64,000 nt of DNA from Fischerella sp. JS2 (GTDB lineage: Bacteria; Cyanobacteriota; Cyanobacteriia; Cyanobacteriales; Nostocaceae), in assembly GCF_032393985.1 (NCBI RefSeq), contig NZ_CP135918.1, positions 1,736,001-1,800,000 of the forward strand, written 5' to 3'. The notes under the pieces were generated by a model. The model made no database searches. It saw only the letters and a program-made list of their open reading frames with translations, and was not told where the DNA came from. Shown in pieces: positions 16,007-25,227 of the stretch. How positions within the stretch are numbered: position 1 is the stretch's first letter; each line of letters opens with the position of its first letter. Position numbers and translations under genes: made by a program.

Positions 16007-16687
16007 ATGCTTAAACTCTATCACCAAACACTTTCGGCAAATTCTCGTCGCGTCTGGATAGCACTATTAGAGAAACAACTTGAATTTGAATTAGTAGAAT
16101 TAAGATTAGATGGTGATCATTTACAACCGGAATTTTTAGCACTAAATCCATTCCACCACATTCCGGTTTTGCTAGATGATGATTTTACAGTGGTGAAATC
16201 ATTGGCAATTTTAGATTATTTAGAAGCAAAATACCCCACCCCAGCAATGCTACCCAAAAACCCCAAAGCTTTGGCTAAGGTACGCATGGTGGAAATGGTA
16301 ACAGTTAATGAACTAATGCCTGCAATGACACCTTTAATCAATCGGATGATGGGTTTTGCTGGTGGTGATGACTCACAAAAAATAGAAGCGGCAAACCAGA
16401 AAATAGCTACAGTATTGAAATTTTTTGAAAACTTGTTAGGTCATCATCCTTATTTTGGTGGTGAACAATTGACTCTAGCAGACATTGTTGCTGGCAGTGC
16501 AGTGCCTATTTTGCCGATATTGAGTTTTTCTCTCACTGACAACTCAAAATTAAGTGCATGGACAGAAAGCTTAATGCAGCGTCCGGCTTGGCAAACTACC
16601 AATCCCACCCCAGCAGCAATTGAAGCATTTAAATCTCGTATGCAAGCTTTAATGGCACAGTATGAATCTGAAAGAGTTAGTGGTTAG
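16007..16687 (+). CDS. Glutathione S-transferase family protein
   Basis: A 226-residue protein with the two-domain GST layout: an N-terminal thioredoxin-like domain (1-78, LYHQTLSANSRRVWIALLEK, cis-Pro in NPFHHIPVLLDD, glutathione-binding KSLAILDYLEAKYP) and an all-helical C-terminal domain (90-215) with LTLADIVAGS. It conjugates or reduces small electrophiles with glutathione; the substrate is unknown. SANSRR places Ser as the likely catalytic residue. The final Ser-Gly and stop are in a TTAGTGGTTAG repeat track, so the natural end may have been rewritten by the repeat. Confidence 0.9.
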   Translation: MLKLYHQTLSANSRRVWIALLEKQLEFELVELRLDGDHLQPEFLALNPFHHIPVLLDDDFTVVKSLAILDYLEAKYPTPAMLPKNPKALAKVRMVEMVTVNELMPAMTPLINRMMGFAGGDDSQKIEAANQKIATVLKFFENLLGHHPYFGGEQLTLADIVAGSAVPILPILSFSLTDNSKLSAWTESLMQRPAWQTTNPTPAAIEAFKSRMQALMAQYESERVSG

Positions 16688-16760
16688 TAGTTAGTGGTTA
16701 GTAGTAACCAAATAACTACTAACCTATTCCCAATCTAAAATCTAAAATCCCAAATCCAAA
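16675..16760. repeat. TTAGTGG/TAGTTAG tandem track and AATCC-AAAATC units
   Basis: Heptamer-type tandem repeats at 16675-16730, with an inverted TACTAAC arm, followed by TCTAAAATCTAAAATCCC and CAAATCCAAAATTG. The latter motif is also the core of the insert inside glgP. Confidence 0.7.
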
Positions 16761-16764
16761 ATTG

Positions 16765-17769
16765 TTACAGCCTAATATTTTGCAAATGACTGCGGGGGTT
16801 ATAGGTACGAATAGCGCGAATTTTTTCATAATACTCCCGTTCTTGTTGACTAATGTCTCTGGGAGTGGCGATCGCAATTTTCACTAACTGGTCACTACGT
16901 CCACTCTTGGGTTGGGGCCAGCCTTTACCACGTAGACGCAGGGATTGACCAGAACGCACTCCTGATGGTAGTTTGACATTCACGCTACCATCAGGAGTGG
17001 GTACTTCTATAGAAGCTCCCAGAACTGCTTCATCGGGTGTTATTGGTACTTCGCACACCAAGTTATCACCCTCAAATTGGAAGAAGGGGTGAGACTGAAG
17101 CTCAACTTTCAGGTACAAATCGCCTCGTTGTTGCGTTAGAGGACTAATTTGACCTTTGCCACGCACCCGTAGACGAGTACCAGGTTTAGCGCCAGCAGGA
17201 ATGCGGACATCAATAATTTCATTACCAAGATTAAAGCGCTTTTGTACACCATGAAACGCTTCGGAAAAACTCAAAGAAATTATAGCTTCAGTATCTTGGG
17301 CAGTACCTGCACCAGCATCCTGAAAACCAAAATCATTAAAACCGCCAAAACCACCAGGTCCAGCCCCAGTGGAAGTGCGGTAACTATAAGATTGCCTTGT
17401 ACTGCTGCGAGTACTACCACCACTGAAGCGTCCTAATAATTCATTAATAAAATCATCAAAACTACCGTATTGACTAAAGTCAAAGCTACCCATATCAACA
17501 TCAACACCACCACCATAGGGGTTGCCTTGACCTACTTGTTTCCAGTATTGACCAAATTGATCGTATTTTTGGCGTTTATCTGGATCTGATAAAACCTCGT
17601 AAGCTTCGTTCACTTCTTTGAAACGTGCTTCTGCCTGTTTATTACCAGGGTTTACGTCGGGGTGATATTTACGAGCTAATTTCCGAAAAGCTTGTTTAAT
17701 TTCATCTGCACTAGCAGTTTTCTTAACTCCTAGAACAGCATAATAATCTTTAAAATCGGTTGTAGCCAT
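16765..17769 (-). CDS. DnaJ-type co-chaperone without zinc finger (class B, CbpA-like)
   Basis: 334 residues. The J domain (about 8-72) contains the HPD motif in [10 protein letters not shown]. It is followed by a Gly/Phe-rich linker (75-155, [20 protein letters not shown]) and two beta-sandwich substrate domains ([49 protein letters not shown]). CxxCxGxG zinc repeats are absent, so it is not a class A DnaJ. It stimulates the ATPase of DnaK. It is monocistronic in appearance, with 121 nt to the upstream kinase gene. Confidence 0.93.
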   Translation of the reverse strand: MATTDFKDYYAVLGVKKTASADEIKQAFRKLARKYHPDVNPGNKQAEARFKEVNEAYEVLSDPDKRQKYDQFGQYWKQVGQGNPYGGGVDVDMGSFDFSQYGSFDDFINELLGRFSGGSTRSSTRQSYSYRTSTGAGPGGFGGFNDFGFQDAGAGTAQDTEAIISLSFSEAFHGVQKRFNLGNEIIDVRIPAGAKPGTRLRVRGKGQISPLTQQRGDLYLKVELQSHPFFQFEGDNLVCEVPITPDEAVLGASIEVPTPDGSVNVKLPSGVRSGQSLRLRGKGWPQPKSGRSDQLVKIAIATPRDISQQEREYYEKIRAIRTYNPRSHLQNIRL

Positions 17770-17890
17770 CTACAATACTCCTCTAGTATTTACTTTATAT
17801 TTTTTTGTAAAATATAGGGTTTGGTATTCTACACTAGGTAGAATTCTAGGCAGATTAACTCTGATTTTAAATTAACAAACCTTAAATAAG

Positions 17891-18403
17891 TTAGAGTTCG
17901 GTTGTTGCTGAAAAGGTGAGGGCAATTTCCGTACTTTGTGAGGTTCCCGAATAGCACATTAAGCAATCTAGCCCTTCTTCTAAACTCGGAGGAGCGTCGT
18001 GCAATTGACGATACATCCGAAAAATCACATCTTCTGGTACTTGACGTTCTCGTCTTTGATTGCGTGCTAAACATAGCCAAACAGGAGTTTTTACCCAAAT
18101 CCCGGTAATATGAGTAAAACCAATGTCGCGGGCTAAGGTAATGACTTCACGGCGATGGCGTCGCTGAGCGTTAGTGGCATCATAAATGACTGTACTATCG
18201 GTAGCGATCGCCCTTTGAAATTGCCGCTCGGTTTCTCGCCAAATCAGCAGCCAAGGCCCCTGGATTGCTTCATTACCAAATAACTGCCCCCGGATAGCAT
18301 CGGTAGAAACCAGCCGTCTCTGAGGGCATTGTGTCACTAATTGCTTTGCCAAGGTTGACTTACCGCTACCAGGAAGACCAATTAGTAAGAAGAGTTTTGT
18401 CAT
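17891..18403 (-). CDS. P-loop kinase (AAA_33 / polynucleotide-kinase-like)
   Basis: The start is taken at the ATG 18403 (MTKLFLLIGLPGSGKS); the frame opens 20 codons earlier but that stretch is translated heptamer repeat. About 170 residues: Walker A GLPGSGKST, a STDAIRG acceptor-side motif, VIYDATNAQRRHRRE (Walker B-like strand) and a lid arginine cluster RNQRRERQVPEDVI. Relatives phosphorylate nucleic-acid 5' ends or small molecules; some are tRNA or zeta-toxin-like kinases. No partner gene suggests the substrate. Confidence 0.8.
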   Translation of the reverse strand: MTKLFLLIGLPGSGKSTLAKQLVTQCPQRRLVSTDAIRGQLFGNEAIQGPWLLIWRETERQFQRAIATDSTVIYDATNAQRRHRREVITLARDIGFTHITGIWVKTPVWLCLARNQRRERQVPEDVIFRMYRQLHDAPPSLEEGLDCLMCYSGTSQSTEIALTFSATTEL

Positions 18404-18494
18404 CAGTTGGTAGTTAATAGTTAGTAGATTGTAGATAGTAGTTAGTAGTTGGTTATTTACCACTAACTACTAACTACTAACCACTAACCACTAA
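18404..18494. repeat. Tandem heptamer track
   Basis: TAGTTAATAGTTAGTAG units on one side and CCACTAACTACTAACTACTAACC on the other, so the block can fold on itself. It separates glgC from the kinase gene. Confidence 0.75.
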
Positions 18495-19784
18495 CTAAAT
18501 GATCGTTCCATCAGGAATAACGGCGTTTTTCAGGACAACGACAATGCCACTACGGATATAGAAACCTTGACTTTCGCGCTCGGCTTCTTGGACATTATCT
18601 TTGTTTACGATTTGCACATCACAACCGATGTGAGTGTTTTTGTCAATGATGGCACGACGAATGATTGTGTTAGAACCAATACCTAAAGGTATACTACGGT
18701 GGTCACAGTCGGACTGGCGTTCGGCAAATGGCTGATACATGTCTGCACCCATAATCATGGAATCTTGAATGATGCAGCCAGATTCAATGCGCGATCGCAC
18801 TCCTAACACCGAGTTTTCAATGCGGCAATTTTTGAGAATACAACCTTCGCCAATAATTGATTGGGTGACATGACAATCTAGCAGTTTGCTGGGAGGTAAA
18901 TAACGAGCGCGAGTGTAAATCGGCGCTTGCTCATCGTAGAAACTAAAAGGCGGACGAGGTTGTTGAGTTAAAGTCAGATTGGCATTATAAAACGCTTCAA
19001 TTGTTCCAATGTCTTCCCAATAGTCATTGAATAGGTAAGCTTGAATGTTGTAATCACTGGCAGCGTCAGGAATAATTTCTTTGCCAAAATCAGTCCTTTC
19101 GGAAGCTTCTTTCAACAACTTGATCAAAACATCTCTTTTAAAGACATAGATTCCCATTGAGGCGATGTATGGCTGCTGTTCGGCTTGTTCTTGGTTTAAG
19201 CCTAAAACAGTAGTATCAACCTGCATTTTCTTTAAAGCTTCGCCTTTGGGTTTTTCACTAAAGTCAACAACCCTGCCAGACTCATTGATTTTCATCAAAC
19301 CAAAGTCTGAGGCGCGGCGTTCATCAATGGGTATAACTGAAAGAGTAATATCAGCTCCAGTTTCCCGATGACGTTGGATAAATTGGCGATAGTCCATGCG
19401 ATACAAGTGATCGCCTGATAGTATCAAATATTCATCTACATCCCATTCTTCAAACAGCCATAGGTATTGACGAACCGCATCAGCCGTACCTTGGAACCAG
19501 CTAAGGTTTTCTGGGGTTTGCTGTGCCGCGAGGACTTCCACAAACCCCTCTGTAAAGCCAGCAAAGCTGTAGGTACGAGCAATATGGCGATTCAGAGAAG
19601 CCGAGTTGAATTGTGTCAGGACGTATATTTTGAAAATTTCGGAATTTATACAATTACTGACAGGGATATCTATCAAACGATACTTACCTGCCAAGGGCAC
19701 CGCTGGTTTTGCGCGTAGTTTGGTGAGCGGATAAAGGCGGGTTCCTGCACCGCCACCGAGAATGATTGCTAAAACTTTTTTCAC
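18495..19784 (-). CDS. glgC: Glucose-1-phosphate adenylyltransferase (ADP-glucose pyrophosphorylase)
   Basis: 429 residues, normal cyanobacterial length. The N-terminal nucleotidyltransferase has [32 protein letters not shown] and [12 protein letters not shown] (substrate-site Lys). The C-terminal left-handed beta-helix carries hexapeptide repeats and ends [14 protein letters not shown], where the 3-phosphoglycerate activator lysine lies. It makes ADP-glucose, the committed step of glycogen synthesis, activated by 3-PGA and inhibited by phosphate. A divergent counterpart in the pathway, glgP, lies 13 kb away. Confidence 0.97.
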   Translation of the reverse strand: MKKVLAIILGGGAGTRLYPLTKLRAKPAVPLAGKYRLIDIPVSNCINSEIFKIYVLTQFNSASLNRHIARTYSFAGFTEGFVEVLAAQQTPENLSWFQGTADAVRQYLWLFEEWDVDEYLILSGDHLYRMDYRQFIQRHRETGADITLSVIPIDERRASDFGLMKINESGRVVDFSEKPKGEALKKMQVDTTVLGLNQEQAEQQPYIASMGIYVFKRDVLIKLLKEASERTDFGKEIIPDAASDYNIQAYLFNDYWEDIGTIEAFYNANLTLTQQPRPPFSFYDEQAPIYTRARYLPPSKLLDCHVTQSIIGEGCILKNCRIENSVLGVRSRIESGCIIQDSMIMGADMYQPFAERQSDCDHRSIPLGIGSNTIIRRAIIDKNTHIGCDVQIVNKDNVQEAERESQGFYIRSGIVVVLKNAVIPDGTII

Positions 19785-19949
19785 AAGTTTGCTCCCGACT
19801 GCCTTTCAACTCTCAACTACAGTTTAGGACTGTCTGCGGCAGCTGGTAAGGGGGTATCGAAAAGTAAGTTTAGTCAAGTTTACAAACTGCTGCCGGAGAT
19901 AAATGGTACGACATGTGTTACAAAATCAAACTAGATGTATCAATTGATA

Positions 19950-20261
19950 TTAAGATTTGTTAACACTGATACTCTTCGACTTCCATTGCTCATCCACTAA
20001 ACGCAACTTTTGCGATAGTTTCAGATACTGCACCCAAGGCTGTTCTGAAAGTTTAGCAATTTCATTGATAGATAAAGTAGCCGAAAACACGTCTTTCTTT
20101 GCAGTGATTCCACTGATACCAAGATTTTCCAAGATCGCAGTTGCATTAGAGTTATCTGCTACTGGTTGGGTGTGGATGAAAACCACTAAACTACGCTGAT
20201 CTGGATCTTGGACTTGATTTAGCGCCATAGCAAGGGCAGCGTCTAGCTTTTTATAATTCAT
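19950..20261 (-). CDS. Stand-alone subtilisin propeptide-like protein
   Basis: The ATG at 20261 (MNYKKLDAALAMALN) is preferred; the frame extends eight codons further. The 103-residue product is not a known named family to me, but its region QRSLVVFIHTQPVAD...VFSATLSINEIAKLSEQPWVQYLKLSQKLRLVDE lines up with the prodomain of the protease encoded just upstream (TRSVVFIYCDENAD...VRTAYLPLDRLDALSEESAVERIKPSRKLKLRMD). Both show the alpha-beta pattern of inhibitor-I9-type propeptides. I infer an inhibitor or folding helper acting in trans. It has no signal peptide, and is 347 nt downstream of the protease behind a terminator. Confidence 0.6.
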   Translation of the reverse strand: MNYKKLDAALAMALNQVQDPDQRSLVVFIHTQPVADNSNATAILENLGISGITAKKDVFSATLSINEIAKLSEQPWVQYLKLSQKLRLVDEQWKSKSISVNKS

Positions 20262-20608
20262 CTGAAAATCCCCTGTTAACACCATATTGAGGAAAACAAG
20301 AAGGGTTAGAGGAATTGCTATTGTTTCCCTTTACCCTTTCACCTTTTTCCCTTTTGTAGTGTATTGATTGTTTTACAATAAGCTTATTTATTAGACAAAG
20401 AGCAGGTTTAAACTAACCCATCCTAAAAACAACCTATCAGATTTATAAATTTGACGCGCCTACCCTTGTGTAGACTCGATAATATAATTTTGTCTAACTA
20501 ATTAGAGATTTAGACTGTTGTGGGGAAAAGAGCCCCGACTTTTTTAAAAAGTCGGGGCTCTGGCAGTCCGTCTACCTTTTTGTAGATGTATGATTTAATT
20601 CTTTGAAA
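20262..20608. other. Spacer with terminator between protease and propeptide-like gene
   Basis: Contains the strong terminator at 20530-20560, AT-rich DNA that should hold the promoter of the small gene, and short TTTCCCTTTACCC-type repeats at about 20320-20355. Confidence 0.5.
20530..20560 (-). terminator. Terminator of the S8 protease gene
   Basis: Near-perfect 15-bp inverted repeat GAGCCCCGACTTTTT / AAAAAGTCGGGGCTC (20530-20560). Read on the minus strand it follows the protease stop by 48 nt and is followed by TTTT. It can also act on the plus strand. Confidence 0.85.
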
Positions 20609-22345
20609 CTACAGATTTTCTACATTAATTAGTCCATAACCCCATTTGTTATCAAAGGTTGCTGTATTTTCTCCAGGAATAGAACTATTTTGACGTAGCA
20701 AATCTTTCATAGCTTCTGGAGTAAGATTAGGATCGCGTTGCAGCAACAGTGCCACCAAGCCAGTAACAAATGGAGTTGCCATACTCGTACCAGCTAAGGC
20801 TGCAAATTTAGAGTTCACCATCATTGAGCGATCAAAGTTGGCAGTAGACGAAAGAGCAGAAACAATCATCGCTCCTGGTGCTGCAACATCAGGCTTTTGC
20901 GAACCATTCCGCAGTGGACCTTCGCTACTAAAGTCAGAAATATCATCCAACTCTAAACCGACTTGTCGCTCAATACCATCAATATCAGTGTATTTAACTT
21001 TGCTAGTATAAGAAGCTACTGTAATTGCAGTGCTGGCAGCGCCTGGTGAACCAATTTTCATTGTGTCGGATATGCTTTTACCTGTAAAAAATACCGACGC
21101 TGCGTCATCTAATGTCCATACGTCTAGACGTACGTTATCTCCGGAGGTGTTGCGTACTCGTAACTGCCAAACTCCACCTGGAACAGGTTGGTTAAATCTA
21201 AAACCTCCACCCCGAATTTGTACAAAGAAGTTATAGTCCCCGTTGACTGGATCTGGCCCTGGAGTGACAATCTCCACCCGTGCATCTGGTAAGTTGTATT
21301 GTTTTGAGGGATTGCCATCAGCAATGATTGGTTGGAAAGGAGTAACAAATCCGTTAGGACTGCGTAGAGATATTTCCAACTGACCATCACGGGAATACCA
21401 ACCGTTTAACCAGATAATACCTACTTGATTGTAGGGAACACTAAAGCGCATAGTTCCCAAGGTTTTGCTGCTAACAGTTGTCTGACCGTGAATATTGTCA
21501 TTACCTTCATTACCCGCAGCACAGCAAACAATCCTTCCTGCCCCAGATTCAGCATCAATAATTTTTGATAAAGAGTCACTACCATCGTGGGCGTCGGCGT
21601 GTCCACCTAAGCTAAGATTCACGACTGCTGGACATCCCATTTCACTTGCGACTCGGAAAATATAGCGAACACCATCAGCAATATGAGCATCTTGCAAATC
21701 AGTTTTAACAATTACTAATTCTGCTTCTGGTGCTACACCACCATAGGTATTGTCCAAGCCAGAGGCAATACCTGCAACGTGAGTACCATGACCATCTGTG
21801 TCTTGGGAAATAGTCAACTGGGTTCCTGTTAATTCGGCTCCATAACCGCCTTCTGTTACTCCTGATCCTGGTAGAGTTTGATCCCAAATTCTTAAGATAC
21901 GTTCTGCAAAAGCGGGGTGTTTTGGATCAATACCACTGTCTATGACACCAATAACTACTCCCTTACCAGTCAATCCAGTATTATTCTTAAACTCCGGCAG
22001 TTTTACTTTCTCTGGTGCTACATCCATCCGCAATTTTAATTTACGGGATGGTTTGATCCTTTCAACAGCAGATTCTTCAGATAAAGCATCTAAACGATCT
22101 AGGGGTAAGTATGCTGTCCTGACAGCACCTGTATTTTGGTTAATTTCAATACCGTATTGTGACAAATGGCTCAGATCTGCGTTTTCGTCACAGTAGATAA
22201 AAACGACACTACGGGTAGGCTTAATGCTATTTTTTGGGGCAATTATTCCAAGCGATCGCTTGTGCGTGGTTAAAGCTTCTTGTCCTTCTCTTTGATAATC
22301 CTCATAAGCTAATAGCAATCCGGGAGAAAGTTTTTCGTGTCTCAT
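20609..22345 (-). CDS. S8 family (subtilisin-like, Csp-like) serine protease
   Basis: 578 residues. N-terminal prodomain about 1-115 without signal peptide. Catalytic triad: Asp136 (GVVIGVIDSGID), His186 (DTDGHGTHVAG) and Ser521 (LAGTSMATPF); oxyanion Asn279 in CAAGNEGN. A beta-rich insertion (about 290-430) sits between His and Ser, the place of the jelly-roll domain of CspA/CspB-like subtilases. It hydrolyses peptide bonds; lacking a signal sequence it may work in the cytoplasm or leave by another route. Monocistronic with its own terminator; a prodomain-like small protein follows. Confidence 0.93.
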   Translation of the reverse strand: MRHEKLSPGLLLAYEDYQREGQEALTTHKRSLGIIAPKNSIKPTRSVVFIYCDENADLSHLSQYGIEINQNTGAVRTAYLPLDRLDALSEESAVERIKPSRKLKLRMDVAPEKVKLPEFKNNTGLTGKGVVIGVIDSGIDPKHPAFAERILRIWDQTLPGSGVTEGGYGAELTGTQLTISQDTDGHGTHVAGIASGLDNTYGGVAPEAELVIVKTDLQDAHIADGVRYIFRVASEMGCPAVVNLSLGGHADAHDGSDSLSKIIDAESGAGRIVCCAAGNEGNDNIHGQTTVSSKTLGTMRFSVPYNQVGIIWLNGWYSRDGQLEISLRSPNGFVTPFQPIIADGNPSKQYNLPDARVEIVTPGPDPVNGDYNFFVQIRGGGFRFNQPVPGGVWQLRVRNTSGDNVRLDVWTLDDAASVFFTGKSISDTMKIGSPGAASTAITVASYTSKVKYTDIDGIERQVGLELDDISDFSSEGPLRNGSQKPDVAAPGAMIVSALSSTANFDRSMMVNSKFAALAGTSMATPFVTGLVALLLQRDPNLTPEAMKDLLRQNSSIPGENTATFDNKWGYGLINVENL

Positions 22346-23085
22346 TTTTACCTCAATTTCAGTGCAATTGCTGCAAGATTTTAGCAGGATAAGTCACTTC
22401 AGCACCAATTTTTCACAAGTAATTTTTTTAGCTACAATCGTTGCAAGCGAATATAGTTATCTGCTGCTAAATGTAAAAAAATACAATTATTTAGTTCCTT
22501 CGCAATTCATGAATACAATAACTGTCTGATTGATTTCGCAAAAATTCTGCTCGAAGAAAATAAATAAAATCTTAAATTCGTGAAAAATAAACTCAAATCA
22601 AGCGAAAAACTATTAAATTCTTTGTGCCTTAGTGTCTTTGTGGTTCAAAGATAATCTTTTTTACCACCAAGACACTAAGACATGAATTGAGAAGGCAGCT
22701 ATGCAGGAGGCAGTTGGCAGCTATGTAACCCCATAAATCAATTTAGGGGATTCAATAGGGACGCAGTATTTCTTGCGCTGTGCCAGAGCGAAATACATAT
22801 TTTTTCTTTTTTTCATAAATAAATAATGGTGCCTTTAAACCCTTTTGGCAGAGGGCAAAAATTATATTTTCAACATAGCTGCCTTCTGCCCTCTGCCTTT
22901 CTTCGGTAAAATTTATTAATAGGGATAGTTAAATTACTCTTGGATATTTAAATATTTATCTTGTTTTGAGAAAATACAGATAGGTGAAGCGACAAAAAGT
23001 AAAAAGAAGCTTGACAAATAAAAGGTAAAAGGTAAAAGGATAAATTTTTCCTTTTCCTTTTCCTTATGAATATACTTTTTAATGT
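22346..23085. repeat. Long spacer with two palindromic repeats
   Basis: No gene seen. At 22628-22679 an inverted pair CTTAGTGTCTTTGTGG / CCACCAAGACACTAAG (15 of 16 match) folds into a hairpin; a relative lies at 62141-62193. At about 22850-22905 GGCAGAGGGCA and TGCCCTCTGCC form another inverted pair ending in TTTCTTCGGT. Runs of AAAGGTAAAAGG / TTTTCCTTTTCC occur at 23020-23062 downstream of the small membrane protein gene. Confidence 0.65.
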
Positions 23086-23286
23086 TTACTTATTTAAATT
23101 TGCTTTAGCATCTTTGACTGCGGCAAAGAAAAATAGTGCTGTTAGGGGAATGCTTAACCCTAAAATAATGGCGGTGGTTTGAGTACCTAAATCAGGCTGT
23201 CCTGAGGTAAGTTCAAAAATAGAACCTACTGCTGCGATCGCAGTAATACAAGAACAGGCTAAAAATAAACCACTCTTGGGAGTCAT
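23086..23286 (-). CDS. Small two-helix membrane protein, unknown
   Basis: The ATG at 23286 (MTPKSGLFLACS) is chosen; a GTG five codons upstream is possible. 66 residues with two hydrophobic helices (about 7-25 and 38-58) joined by a short polar loop (ELTSGQPDLGTQ) and a lysine-rich end. No family recognised. It begins 21 nt after the stop of def on the same strand, so the two are probably cotranscribed. Confidence 0.65.
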   Translation of the reverse strand: MTPKSGLFLACSCITAIAAVGSIFELTSGQPDLGTQTTAIILGLSIPLTALFFFAAVKDAKANLNK

Positions 23287-23307
23287 TACGTTCACAAGCA
23301 CACCATC

Positions 23308-23871
23308 CTACACAACTGATTTGACAGCTTGATAGGAGAAGCCGTATTTGGATAACTCCTGTGCTAAAGCCAAAGAGTTTTCTACACGGTCTACAAATAC
23401 TACACCGTTGAGGTGGTCGATCTCGTGCTGAATACAGCGTCCTAGTAAATCTGAAGCCTTCAGTGTTTTAGGACGTCCATACTCATCTTTGTAGGAGATT
23501 TCTACAACTTCGGGACGCTTCACATCCATGTAAACTCCCGGAATGCTCAAACATCCTTCTTGGGCTACGCAGATGTCCCGACTCACCTGTTTGATAGTAG
23601 GGTTAATCAACACCAGTGGGGAGTTAGCCGCGTTATCTGGTTCAAGATCGATGACTATAACTTGTTTATGAATTCCGACTTGGGGTGCAGCCAAACCAAT
23701 GCCATCTTGGCTGTACATCGTTTGTAGCATTTCCCGTGCTAGTTTGCGGATTTCTTCGTCTACTTTAGTAACACGCTTGGCCCCTTGGCGCAAAACGCGA
23801 TCGCCAAGGTAATGCAGTTCCAAGGGCGGATTTTGTAACTTTTTCTTCTCAACAGCGACTTCCGAAGGCAT
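23308..23871 (-). CDS. def: Peptide deformylase
   Basis: 187 residues with all three deformylase motifs: GIGLAAPQ (57-64), EGCLS (105-109, metal ligand Cys107) and QHEIDH (148-153, ligands His149 and His153, catalytic Glu150). It removes the formyl group from N-terminal methionine of new proteins, using Fe2+ or a similar metal. The ATG at 23871 gives the normal length. It heads a two-gene unit with the small membrane protein and is divergent from ftsX. Confidence 0.97.
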   Translation of the reverse strand: MPSEVAVEKKKLQNPPLELHYLGDRVLRQGAKRVTKVDEEIRKLAREMLQTMYSQDGIGLAAPQVGIHKQVIVIDLEPDNAANSPLVLINPTIKQVSRDICVAQEGCLSIPGVYMDVKRPEVVEISYKDEYGRPKTLKASDLLGRCIQHEIDHLNGVVFVDRVENSLALAQELSKYGFSYQAVKSVV

Positions 23872-23935
23872 TCTTTTTTATCTCACCTATTATGGATTGG
23901 AAATGATTCCGCTTTATTCAATCTTAGCAATCTGT

Positions 23936-24062
23936 GGGGAAGTGGGGAGATGGGGAGTGTGAAGGGTGTGAGGGGTGTGAGAAGTCAGTAACAACCACTA
24001 ACTACTAACCAATAACCACTAAACCATTGACCATTGACAAATGACAAATGACTAATAATAGA
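23936..24062. repeat. Mixed repeat track between def and ftsX
   Basis: GTGGGGAGATGGGGAG and GTGTGAGG units (23938-23978), ACTAACTACTAACC heptamers (23996-24023) and TTGACAAATGACAAATGACTA (about 24031-24052). The last recurs in variant form at 25000-25035, 44255-44295 and about 61105-61125. Confidence 0.65.
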
Positions 24063-24096
24063 GTTTGATGATTTTGTATAAACTATAGGTTATATA

Positions 24097-24999
24097 ATGT
24101 TGAAAATACTGACGAAAGTTGACTATTTGTTGAAAGAAACCTTGATTGGTTTACAGCGTGGTGGCTGGATGAATTGGGCTGCTATCAGTACTGTTACTGT
24201 GTTACTATTTTTATTCGGTTTGAGTTTACAAACTTCTTGGCAAGTAGAAAAATTACTTTATCAATTCGGTAGTCAGTTGGAAGTATCTGTGTATCTTGAT
24301 CCGGGTGCGCGGGCTGAAAGTGTTGAACCTTTGGTGTCAATAATGCCAGAGGTTGCAGATATAAAAGTTATTACTAAGGAACAGGCTTGGCATAAGTTAG
24401 TTAAAGAACTGGGAATTTCTGATATCGAAGGTGCTACGCAGCAGCTAGGTGACAATCCGCTTGTAGATGAATTGAAGGTGAAAGCACGTAACTCTGAGGT
24501 AGTACCAACCTTAGCAACACAACTAGCAAAGTTACATGGAGTAGATGCAGTTCAGTATGTAGATGAAGCAGTCAGAAGGATTTCTCAGTTGCATCGAGGT
24601 TTAAGCTGGGTGACACTGATAATTACTATAATTTTGACTTTAACAGCGATCGCTGTTACTACCACCACTATTAGATTAATAGTTATGGCGCGACGCCAGG
24701 AAATTGAAATTATGCAACTAGTAGGAGCAACTTCCGCTTGGATTTACCTACCATTTATATTGCAGGGAATTGCTTTTGGTTTGGTTGGAGGTGCGATCGC
24801 TTGGAGTTTCATTAGCATTATTCAACAGTTTCTGGGACATTTACTGGCTAATCAACCAGAGTTTATCAAATTTCTCACCAACGGTTTACAACTGACTCCG
24901 TTACAAACTTTATTATTGCCCTTGATTCTTCTGAACTTTGGTGCAACTGTAGGATTAATCGGCAGTTTATTTGCTGTGCAAAAATTTGCGAAAAGTTAG
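24097..24999 (+). CDS. ftsX: FtsX-family permease
   Basis: 300 residues with the FtsX topology: one N-terminal membrane helix (about 22-44), a periplasmic domain (45-165, SVYLDPGARAESVEPLVSIMPEV...), then three helices (about 168-194, 222-246, 268-292) with a cytoplasmic MARRQEIEIMQLVGAT loop. Known: with the ATPase FtsE it activates peptidoglycan hydrolases at division. ftsE is not in this window. No ribosome site of note. Confidence 0.93.
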   Translation: MLKILTKVDYLLKETLIGLQRGGWMNWAAISTVTVLLFLFGLSLQTSWQVEKLLYQFGSQLEVSVYLDPGARAESVEPLVSIMPEVADIKVITKEQAWHKLVKELGISDIEGATQQLGDNPLVDELKVKARNSEVVPTLATQLAKLHGVDAVQYVDEAVRRISQLHRGLSWVTLIITIILTLTAIAVTTTTIRLIVMARRQEIEIMQLVGATSAWIYLPFILQGIAFGLVGGAIAWSFISIIQQFLGHLLANQPEFIKFLTNGLQLTPLQTLLLPLILLNFGATVGLIGSLFAVQKFAKS

Positions 25000-25227
25000 T
25001 CAATAGTCAACAGTCAATTGTCAATTGTCATTTGTTATTAACCACTAACCCTACTCTTGTGAGAAGACGCTTGTGCGTCTACGGGTTCGTCAGTCGCTCA
25101 TGGGGGACTCTACCGGTCCCCACTCCCCCTGCGTTCCCGTCGCTGACTCACCACTAACCACTAATGTACAGACGTGAGGAACATCGCGTCTCTACCCACT
25201 AACCACTAACCACTAACCACCAAACAA
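25000..25227. repeat. Repeat-filled spacer including palindromic repeat copy 1
   Basis: TCAATAGTCAACAGTCAATT units, CACTAACC heptamers and, at 25165-25197, a palindromic element TGTACAGACG...CGCGTCTCTACCC. Three more copies lie at 39163-39195, 40893-40923 and 45746-45778. Confidence 0.75.

Noticed and set aside
18404-18463. N-terminal extension of the P-loop kinase
   Set aside because: The 20 extra residues are translated heptamer repeat; the Walker A motif needs the MTKLFLLIG start.
20530-20560. Attenuator linking the protease and the propeptide-like gene
   Set aside because: The stem is a plain intrinsic terminator with 50 nt to the protease stop and about 270 nt to the next start; no leader peptide seen.
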